A DNA stretch of 64,000 nt, from positions 115,911,860 to 115,975,859 of the forward strand of contig CM054181.1 of the NCBI GenBank assembly GCA_028829895.1, in the 5' to 3' direction. This stretch comes from Sinotaia quadrata (taxonomy: Eukaryota > Mollusca > Gastropoda > Architaenioglossa > Viviparidae). Below, in pieces: positions 20,641-32,600 of this stretch. A model generated the notes under the pieces. That model worked only from the letters and a program-made list of their open reading frames with translations, was not told the origin of the DNA and ran no database searches. Both the position numbers and the translations under genes were made by a program. Position 1 is the stretch's first letter, and the number at the start of each line of letters is the position of its first letter.

Positions 20641-23600
20641 CAGATAGATAGATAGACAGAGAGAGAGATGGCGTGCTTACCATACACCCAGCCGACAATT
20701 ACACATTCAATGATGCCAATGATTAGATTCGTGATGGTGGCTATAAACCAGTCTATCAGTTGGAAAACAAAAATTCCACCCTGGATAACAAAGACAAAAA
20801 TTCCACATGTATATATATATACTTTTATTTCTCACATGTCAGATGATCATATTAAATTTCCAAATCTACAAGAATTATCCCTCCTATCATTCAATAGATA
20901 GAGTTATCCTCTCTTGAAATTACTTTAATGTGAAGATACCTTAATGATGGGGCTTAGTACACACGTCACTTTCTGTTGCACACAACGCTAACATGCTACA
21001 CGAACGCTGAAAGTCGCAATGGTCACTACCATTGGTCACTCAAATGATAATACATTCACATTGTTGAAATAGTTTAGCTTGTATATTTTCTGTACCAATA
21101 TTTGTTCTTAACTCACAGCTATTTGTGTAATTTATTCATAAATATTAAATGCATTTTCCAGAAACATAACATTGCCGGCACGAAAAGAAATGCTGTTTAC
21201 AAAATCATGGGAAAATACTGGAACTAAAATCGCACTGAGTAGTAGCTTTGTACATTTTGAAATAGTGCTTTCATGAGAAATATATTGTATAAGCTCACTT
21301 TTTAATGTCGCAAAATGTTATATATGGTGACGTAAATATTGTATAAGTTCACTTTTTAATGTAGCAAAATGTTACGTATGGTGATGTAAATATTGTATAA
21401 GTTCATTTTTAATGTCGCAAAATGTTATATATGGTGATATAAATATTGTATAAGCTCACTTTTTAATGTCACAAAATGTTACGTATGGTGATGTAAATAC
21501 TGTAGAGTACATGTCTCTAAATTAAAAGAAATGTTACTTAAGTGGTATTTATTATATAAGGATTTGCGATCGCTTTCTTGCTTGCTGCTTACCTGCGTGA
21601 TGCAAGACAGACCAAATATGAAACTTAGAGTACAGAAAAGGGCGGTAATCTGAGAGCGGTAACGTCCCATGATACGTGGAAAGTGGTCACATAACGACGT
21701 CAAAATGACCTCTGCTCCTGTAATCTGAACGAAGTTTAGAAAAAAGTAGAGAACCTCTTGAATGAACTAGTTATCCAATAAAACCAAATGCATTCGGAAA
21801 TATGTATGTAATATACTACTGTTCGGAGACAGTTCACCGGGAAATCTGTACGTAATATATTACTGTTCTCCGACAGTTCACCGGGAAATCTGTACGTAAT
21901 ATACTACTGTTCGGAGACAGTTCACCAGGAAATCTGTAAATAATATACTACTGTTCGGAGACAGTTCACCGGGAAATCTGTAAATAATTATAGGTGTTCA
22001 AGGCAAATTGAAATTAACAAGTTATTTAATTCCAAATAACCATCCTGAAATTTTAAAAAATCTTATTTAATTTAAAGTAATTATCCTGAAATAAAACACT
22101 TGCATACCAGTTTTTACTTTATTTGAAAAATGATCATAATTAATTCACCATTTGTCAGAAAATGAATTAAAATTAGAATCAAAGAACTCTCGTGCATGCT
22201 GTTAACACTTTTAAAATTTCATTAGACTGATGATGCATAGATATAACTGATTGATTTTTATTTTTAATTTTCTGATTATTTAGGTTAATAATGATTCACC
22301 GTTCGATCCTGTTTAATGATATAGCAAATCTTAGATACAAATGTATTTTGCACTGATTTCATGAATTTGTAATTATCTACATTGATACCTATTCCTACAC
22401 CCAAAATAAAATAAAATAAAATAAACTTTAATCTACAGACTTAGAATTGATATAAGTGTTAAGATCAATCACTCCTAGGTATACTTCAACACACTGTCTA
22501 TGACGCTTTGAATAGGGTTTATTCTATATTAATTATCACATTGATCAGTTAAAGACATAAAGTATTGATTTATAGTCCTTTATAACTTTCAGTGTTAAAA
22601 CCATCTTGCAAAGAAATTAATTCCATCACCATTTTTTACTGTTATAATTATTAATTAGCGATACGAATAATTATGTATGTGTGACAAAATTATTCTACCA
22701 CCATATTCTTTTAATATAATTAGTAGTTAATATTATTAATATTTTTAATTAACCCAAAGAGATAATCACACTTTGTATATTTGTTTATTTTCTAAACCGT
22801 GTAATCATGTTTTGTAATATTTTGCAAGTAAGTTAGTTGCGGGCACTTTGTGTGCACTTGAATTACCTGACTTTCCAACTTGTACTGTGGTGTGGTCTTT
22901 TGTTCTGACATGTTGAGGTGCGGGTATGTATGGGGTGGAGATACGTTTGTGACCCACGGTCAGCCAAGTCTGTCTGCAATGGGTCATTAGTCAAACTGTC
23001 TGAGAGGAATGGGGAAAACCCATCTTGGAGTTCGCACACATCAACATTAATTAACGCCAGAGCCAGGGGTGGGAGGTCTAGGATTCACTATGTATTCCAG
23101 CACCCAGGACACCTGTCTCATGGCTTTTGTCTGACCGCCTAAGTGGGTCAAGTGCATGTTTACAAAGACACGGTCTGAATGGTGGCATTCACAAGAACGA
23201 ATCAAAAAAAACAAAAAAAAACATAGTTCTGCTTTCTTCAAATACATTTATCATTATAAAATAAAGCGAAATAAAATATTTCAATATACCGACAGCCTAT
23301 ATACTAAACATAGTCACAATTTTGATATAATAAAGCAAAAGGGCGATAAGCCGAATTCATGGCATTAAAACAAATGCATTGAAAAGCATCACAAGCATTT
23401 CTCTCAGTCATTAGTACTCACTCTTCACCGTACTCACGAACAACAAGCTTACACACTTACGTCCCTTTCTTCGTGCCGCTGTTCAGCTACAGAGTACGCA
23501 TGCTTATGTATAAATATGTGAGCCATTCACTTCCTTTCATGAAGCCAGTAATATCTAATAAATGCTTACCTCAGTATCGACGCCAAGCATGATAAGCATG

Positions 23601-26600
23601 ATGAAGAACAGGGCTGCCCACAGCTGTGGCACAGGCATAAGACTGATGGCTTGTGGGTAAGCAATGAACGCCAGGCCTGGACCTGAAGGACAAAGATCGC
23701 AAAGTGGCGTCGAATTTTATATCGTTGTGACGTAATGATCTATAAATAGTTTATTGTCTATTTAGATGTGCTAGTAAGTAGTTGCAGTACAGAAAAATGA
23801 AGCAACTTCCTACAGGAATGTTTAGATATACATACACTGAATAGATGTAGTTCAACGTGATGATCTGATTATTATATTTTAAATGATTAATTGACACAGA
23901 TCTTCTATTCTTAAACAGGCGTACGCCAAGAGCTGACTAAAGAATTATACTTGTTTTGGGGGGTAAATGTTTCATACACGCTATCAGTTCAATTCCTGGA
24001 GACATTTTAGCGTACTGATGCTCATCTCCCATAAGAAAGAATCCTCTGCATACAACACATACAAAGATTAGGCTAATACTAAAATTAATTAATAATTCAT
24101 AAATAACACCATATTAGGCCAAATACTAATTAATTAATAATTCATAAACAACACCATACTAGTAGAAGTCCATGGATTTTTAATTATTCGAGGTCTCGCC
24201 ACATCTGAAAACTGTCAACGACAAGGTTGCTCTCCCTTTATCAGTCAAACATTTGTCTACCTTGTAAACCAAGAATAATATAATAGTCTAGTACCTGACG
24301 AGACGACCTCGCTGACATGCACCCCGGAGGTGTGGGCCATGTACCCCATGATGGAGAACACAGCGAACCCGGCAAAGAAACTCGTGCCCTCGCAGACAAA
24401 TGTCAGAATAATGGTATCCCTAGAGGAAAGGAAAAGAAACATTCTTCAGAGCGGCGTGTCTTCGTGGCTATCATGCAAGAAGAGATTAATGAACAAGTGA
24501 GGAAGAGAAAATATACCTTCAGCTGCTTTGAAATCTAAGGCCAGAAACTTTGTTCGCTCACACACCTGTAGCAGTTGTTGTGATATTTGTTGTAGGAGGC
24601 CATTGTCATTATTCCTCCCCAGGTCAGGCACAGGGAATAAAATACGTGAAGGGCAGCCTCTATCCACACCTGTAACAGCCGTTCCCTGATAATATTACTA
24701 AGGGGTCAATATTCCAATTGTCTTCCTGAACGCGAAAGCGGCGGAAGCCGGAAGCGTTCCCCACATTAATAATAATTGTCTTCCTAAACTGAATTGTCCT
24801 TGACCCAACGACACGTGGTAAAGGTAACTAAAGCCGCTTCGTGACCTGAGAACAGGGAGCAGTTCTAATTGCTGAAAAAGCAAGGGAAATAACTTCTAGC
24901 AATATTTCTTGGTCAAGAGGTATGTTTCACCTTAAACAAATAGGGACAGATTTGAAACCCTTTTGATGCAAGCACTAATAACTATCATGAATTGAAAATA
25001 CTGTAACCGTGTAAGATCCTGGATGAGTGACTTTGTTAAGAGAAATACATCAGAACTGTAATATTACTTCGCTTAATAAATAAAACGCCCTGGATACGAG
25101 TTTAGAGCTGTTACTGCTCACACTGGGCAAAATAGATCTACAGAATAAAAGCTTTCTGGTCACGTATGTGATGGGGTAATAGGTTCTGATACACCAACAA
25201 TGACAATGGATACATGAAGATGAATGTTACACTATGCATTACTTATCCCTACGCATTAACACCTACACCCTTAGCATGTACACCCCAGCACCTACACCTC
25301 AGCACCTACACCCTAACAGGTACACCCCAGTACGTCAGTATATTATACTTATGTGGGTGGCAAAAAGAGCCCTTGTATATTAACTTGGACACTTGCTTCA
25401 AGAATTGGCGCATCTAGACTTAGGTGTCTTTCTTTACGTTGCTTTGGTTGCGAATTATAAGCAAAATAATATGTCTAAAAATTATGTTTTGGCAAGGTTA
25501 AAGGGGAAAATGCTGTATAAAGGCGGGCGGCAAGCATTCTGCACTATGCTCGCCTCACACAAGGTTACTGGGAATGTCCGTAGCTGTTAGTTTTAATAAC
25601 CGACCTTTCACACGCGAAATAATATTTTTTTAAAAATTAATAGCAGTTGTACATTTTGTTACAGTAAACCAACTGCACTTAAAGATGTTTTCGTTATTGT
25701 ACCATTCACTATTAAAATTAAAGCTATTCACAACAAACAGAACTGATCACACACTCAACTGCTAATTGCATAACTACCTGTGCGTTTGCAAGCCTGGAAA
25801 ATTCTGGCATCAGGTAATAAACAATGCCGTCGAGTGCTCCAGGTAACATGACACCTCGCACCAAAAGTACCGTAATCAGGAGGTATGGGGCTGTGGCAGT
25901 CACGTAGACTACCTGGAAAAGTCAGACTTCTTTGAGAAAGCCCACAGGTAATATATGTATTTCTTCCAAACACAAAAAAATGCATGTATGCATGAATGCA
26001 CACACACACAGATGTGCAATTATATTTTTAAATACTTTTTACTCACGCACACCAATGTAATTATTTAATATAATAGTTTTTACGTACATGCACATTAGAA
26101 TTATTTAATGTAATTTTTTTACAAACACACACACACACACGAATATACGAACATAAACGGTGCATGAGTACATACGCACGCGCAAACAGATACACATACA
26201 ATTAGTAAAATAGTAAATATATCTAAACAGTTTTAGAAGAGTAGCCAGGAATTAAGCCACTCTTGGCTCCATGTTTCGAAAGTGAATGAACATTTTCGCG
26301 TTGGGTATCAGGATTGTTTATATTCATGCACCACTTCAAATTCTAGGTGTCTAGCGCTTAATTCATCCACAAGTGCCATTATTGCTTTCAACATACGGTT
26401 ATATTAAAACATGGCGACATTGTTGCTGTTTAATTGTAGCCAAGGTAGCAAATGACGTGACCGACCATAGGCAAAAAGATTGCCTTCATGACCGGCCATA
26501 GCACAGCTAGACATGTAAGAAAAAAGATTGCCTTCATGACCGACCATAGCACAGCTAAGCATGTAGGCAAAAAGTTTGCCTTCATGACCGATCGTAGCAC

Positions 26601-29600
26601 AGCTAGACATGTAGGCAAAAAGATTGCCTTCACGACCGACCATAGCACAGCTAGATATGTAGGCAAAATGTTTGCCTTATTGACCGACCATAGCACAGCA
26701 AGACAAGTGATAGATATTAACTAAATATTAAGTGGCAACTTTAACTGAGGGTAAGCGACAGACACTGGCTGAGGATAAGTGATAGAGACTTACTGAGGAT
26801 AAGTGACAGAGAGTAGTTGAAGATAAGTGGCAACATTAGCTGAGGGTAAGCGAAAGACATTGGCTGCGGGTAAGTGACAGACACTGACTGCGCCTAAGCG
26901 ACAGACAAGGTAAACTAGAATATATAGTATGGCCGCCAATCGACAGCGCAGATCAAGAATTGATGTAAAGTAGAATAAAAAGAGTATTACCATGTTTCAG
27001 ATGACACACAAAGCTTAAGTTAAGGAAAGAAAGAAATCCGTTTTATAAATGTACAGGAGATGGACGAAAGTTAGAAAATGCACTCGTGCTTGAAAGAGAA
27101 ATAAAAGACGTTGGGTTTCAAGTATTCTAGGTGGACACTTGTGTGTCATGGTGACACTGTTTGGACAGAAAGAATCGAATTTTCTCCCATGACCACACTC
27201 GACACTTTACTAATCCGAATGTCGACATTGGTCTGACGAGATAGAGGATGTCAATTTTCCTTTATTCTGACCCCTTTTTTATTTTAATGGGTGTCGATTT
27301 TCATATTCTGTCTAATTATCTAAAACGTATAGTATTTATTCTTTGCAACAATCCTTTGCTTCGAGCGGTCGAGTTTTCTTGTCATTTTTAACTAGTTACC
27401 AAAACCACAACAGGCAAAATGATGAATTGCACTTCTGTATATTTATTTTTGTTCTTCTAAAACAAATGCAACACACAACTTTAACAAGATTTAAGTACAA
27501 CATCACAACACGACTTTGACAAGACTGAAGTACAACCGCACTACACATCATTAACAAGAATTAAGTACAATCGCACAACACATCCAGAAGATGTAGAAAC
27601 ATGAACTGGATAGTCATGATAGTGCTGATGGTAAGTGATAATGACTTTGAATATGATAATGTTAATGACGAGCTGGTGGTAATGATGTCGCTGAAGAAGG
27701 AAATGATGTTGATGATATTAACGGTGGAGATTATAGTTATGATGGTAATGATGAAGATGATGATGGTAATGACGATGGTGATGTTGGTTATGATGAATTT
27801 GATTGGATACAGAAAATAGTGGACATGATGGATACGATGGTGATAATGATGTTGTGCTGATGACGAAAATGAAGGTGATGAAAGTGATGTTGGTGGTGAT
27901 AAAGTTGAGGTGATGCTGGAAATGAGAGATGAGGTGATAGTGGACATGAGAGATGAGGTGATAATGGAAATGATAGAGATGAGGTAATGCTAACTATTGT
28001 GATGGTGAGAAAGATGTGTACCAATCTTGATAATCATGAAATATCTCCATTGTTGCAATTAGTGCTAACTCATATCAATAACACATCAGTCCAATCACTC
28101 TTCAAAATCTGATTCTATGTACAAAATTAAGGCGACTGAAACGCCGTACCTTTCCGCTCGATCTTATCCCTTTAATTAAGCTCAGAAAACAAAGCAGGTG
28201 CGCTGCCAACAGAGCCACGGCGAGGTACCAAACCACGTGACCCGGATGTTCCAAACCCTGTGACACTTGTAAAACGTTGTGTCTGGCAAGAAAAAAGAAA
28301 ATGTAAATGATAGGAAGGGAAAAGTGCGTTTCCTTCATTCCATCCTTTCTTCCTTCCAAACTTCTTTCTTCCTTCCTTCCAAACTCCCTTTCTTCTTCCA
28401 AACTCCCTCCTTCCTTCCCTCCAAACTTCCTTTCTTCCTTCCAAACTTCCAAACTTTCTTTCTTCTTTCTTTCTTCCTTTTCATACACACACAAACACAC
28501 AGACACACATACATATAAATAAATTCAGTTGTAATTCATAAAATAAATAAGAGAATACTCTAATTAAAGCAGACATTAATTTTAAGCTACTACAACGTCT
28601 TAGATCACCAAACTTTTCTTGAAGAGAAGATTTGCCAACTCCATGCAATATTTGTGCCGACTGGCAGAAACTCAGATTTAAATAGCAAAATTCTAAACTA
28701 TAATATCAATAACACTTATGCCACGTACCAGTTGGCAACCCATAAGTGACAAAATTAACATTGCAAAGTATTCTTACGCTACAGATCAAGCGATGGTTAG
28801 CAAATCTCAAGTGAAAGCAATATGCAAACTGTATATTGTACTGCTTTCTGTATGACGAGTAAAGGTTGGCAAATCTCGTGTGAAAGCAATATGCAAACTG
28901 ACTCTGTATGATGAGTGATGGTTGGCAAATCTCATGTGAAAGCAATATGCAAACTGACTCTGTATGACGAGTGATGGTTGGCAAATCTCATGTGAAAGCA
29001 ATATGCAAACTGACTCTGTATGACGAGTAATGGTTGGCAAATCTCAAGCGAAAGCTATATGCACTCTGTCTATTATGCTGTTTTGTGTATGGCGAGAGAC
29101 ATACAAAGACTTACTGCCAAAACTCCTCTGCTGAAGATGTATACCGGCCCTTTATCTGACTTCCCGCCACATCCGTAACGTTTCTGATTTCCGTCTCACC
29201 CGTCACATTTATCACATTTCCTAAATGGAATCCCACACTATAGTTCCTTTCAGCAGTGACAGAGATTTCTGCAAGGGAAACAACTGGTGAGTGAAAAATA
29301 CAGCTTGAAAACGTGTAGCTGTATTATAATACTACACGTTTTACGCTTTGACATTGCTGTTTTCTATGATCATTTTTACAAATTTGGAATACGAGTAAAA
29401 CGACAGATCTGTTGTTGAAAAATTGTTATATCTAGAACGATAATCATAAAATGAACCAATATGCTACAAAGTCCACCAATACTAGTAAATAATACTGGTA
29501 AAATAATACTGGAAAAGTAATACTGGTAAAGTACAACTGGTAAATAACACTGGTAAATATTGGTAAAGTAAAACTGGTAAAGTAATACGAAAATAAAAAG

Positions 29601-32600
29601 AAAGAAAAGTTCTAAATTATGGCATGAAGAAGCTTTGTGCCAGTGTTTCTTTTCTAGTAAATGATAAACACTTATTTTGTATATCAGGAATATCTACAAA
29701 GCAAATTCATAATTATATTGACTTGATCAGAGCCTGATTCTTTAATTTTTATACCTGGAGGTTTATAAACGTTTTCTTTGGGAGAAATTGAACTATTGCT
29801 TTTAAATGGCTATGGGTGATGTTACTGCCTTGGAAAATAACTATTTTTACAGTTAAAACAGTTAAGTCGCAATCACACAATTTGATCCACGGTTTCACAC
29901 ACACTATAGCGGAGTCACAGATTCTCTGATACATTCGCGCTGTTAGGTCGCGGTCATAGAGTGTCACTCACAGTCATGGTTACAGAACAACCATTAGTTA
30001 TGATCACTAATATATTCGCATTCTCGATCTCGGACTTAGTCACTTTCACACAACAGTCACACAGAGAGTCTCAAACAAACATTCACAAGGCGTTAGTCAA
30101 GCAGTCACAATATTGTTTTAAAAGTCATAGTCATAGCCCCACTCTTACACTGTCAACATTTATCAGTTCCTGTCACACAATCTCTCACAGGCCCATAAAC
30201 TAACAAAATTAAACAAGTGCAAAAATGCGTGTGTGTTTGGTGTGTGTATGTGTGTGTTTGTTTGTGTGCGCGCGCGTGTGCGTGGATGTGCCTTTGTTTG
30301 TGTGAGTAGACTTATTGAACATACCAGATGACATGTTACCCGTAAACAATGACTTATTATAAGTATCAGAGATAGTTGTACAGTTAGGCGTGTTCCACCA
30401 GCCAGTGCAGATAGACCAAGGGACAACACTCTGGAACGACACGACTAAGTAGTAAAAGGCCCAGGCCATGACGGTCATATAGTAAAAATAAGCCAATAGG
30501 TTCAGCACATTCATGGTGAAACCTATACCTGTAGACAAGAAATAATTTGTAGGTGAAGAAGATGCTGCACACTTCTCGAAGAAATTTTTAAAAAATTAAA
30601 TTCAAATTTGTACGACTATTGCACCCAATCGATAATAATTAATGCCATATTAACATAAGATATAATTATACAAAGCCATGAAGCCGAATTTCAAGAACCT
30701 TTAACTCCTGTATGACAATATCTATGTGCAGCAAAATCAAGTTGTAATGAATCTCTACATTTTATTCTGGCCAGCATCGCGAATTAGACGCCTGGTGAAG
30801 AATCTATTCAAATAAATTGCTGGCCAAACAAAGCAAATTTTACTGGTGAGCCCCTTTATCAGAATTAACCAACAAACAAATTTCAAGTCTACATTTATTA
30901 AATATATTCCTAAAACATGTCCATATTTCTGAACTAGATTAAATAATCGAGAGTTACGTGCCCTTGTGGAGTTCTTTTGGGGTGAAAGAGTATGAATGGT
31001 ATGTGTATGACATTCGATAGATCTTGATTCGGACCATAAAATCACTTCAGAACTGAGCCATTAACTATCTATCTCTATACATACATACTGTGACGACAAC
31101 GACACCTAGTTAATGGTTATGATTATTATTATTAATTATATTAATAATCCATAACTTATTACAAATAATGATATTATTCTTTTGCAATTACTTCAATTTC
31201 ATTGAAAATAAAAGATGAATCAGACTTTTACCCTTAGTCTGCTCAGAGAAATACACCATCTATTTAGACATTTTACCCTTAGTCTGTTCAGAGAAATACA
31301 CCATCTATTTAGACATTTTACCCTTAGTCTGCTCAGAGAAATACGCCATCTATTTAGACATTTTACCCTTAGTCTGTTCAGAGAAATACACCATCTATTT
31401 AGACATTTTTACCCTTAGTCTGTTCAGAGAAATACACCCTCTATTTAGACATTTTAACCCTTAGTCTGCTCAGAGATGTACACCATCTATTTAGACATTT
31501 TTACTTATAGTCTCTATATATATCTATGCTATATAGTTTTACCCTTAGCTTCTTCAGTGGTCTACTCTATTTATTAAACATTTTTACTCATAGTCTGTTC
31601 TGAGAACTACTCTATCCATTTAAACACGTTAAACCTTAATCTGTTCAGAGATCTTTGCAATTATTTTAGGCACTTTTCATTTTGGTCTGTTCAGAGGTGT
31701 AGGTTATCCATTTAGACACTTTTAACCTTAGTTTGTTCATATATCTAATCTGTCCATTTAAACACTTTAACCCTTAACCCTTAATCTATTCAGGGATCTA
31801 GGCTATTTATTTAGACACTTTTAACTTTAGTCTATTCAGGTATGTACTCTATTTATTTAGATATTTTAACTCTAGGTCAGTTCGAAGATCTACGCTATCT
31901 GCTGAGATCACACCGATTATTGTGCAGACTTGTGTGGTCGTATGCAACAGTTTTATTGGAGATCAATTTAATGTTTCTACCGATCATATTATTGTATGCC
32001 ATCAATTTGTTGTGAGAGTAAGGACCTCCCTGAAAATTTTAAGACCGCACCTTTTGCTAAAGGACAAATCTCCCACACTTGTATCACACCTCTCCTGGTG
32101 CTTTGTCCCAGAACTGATTCCAGGAAGAATAGGGGAAGGCCGAACAGCACCAGACAAATCACATACGGAATGAGGAACGCGCCTGTAAGTTAGAAACATA
32201 TATTTTTTTAGATGTTTTCCCATCCATCAATCCAGCCAGCTTGCCATTCATACCTGAACTAGATAATATAAATAACATAGATAATTTATTAATAGCACTA
32301 ATTCAGATGACGTATACTAACTCCCAGTCTTTTGAAAGCTTTACGCTCTAATCAATATTTTCACACAATGGAAAAATATAGGCAACAAAAGTACTTGATC
32401 GCAAGAATTACGTGTTACACTAATCCATTGGTAAAATGACAAAACGAGCGACATAACTTCGATTAAGAAATGAAGAAAACGTAAACAAAACTGAAAAAAT
32501 GTCCTCTACGATCAATTCCGTGACATCGCGGAACATTATTAATCACTTACCTTCACGTAGAATAAATGTCGTCCCATATAGCTTCAAAGGCAAAAAGGGT

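Noticed and set aside
20145..20698. 180- and 94-codon minus-strand frames rich in [10 protein letters not shown] or SVCLSVCL
   Set aside because: Translation of the GATA/GACA tetranucleotide tract and neighbouring array.
27561..28024. Open frames rich in Met/Val or Ser/Thr/Ile on both strands
   Set aside because: Low-complexity GAT/ATG triplet tract inside an SLC6 intron. No splice support.
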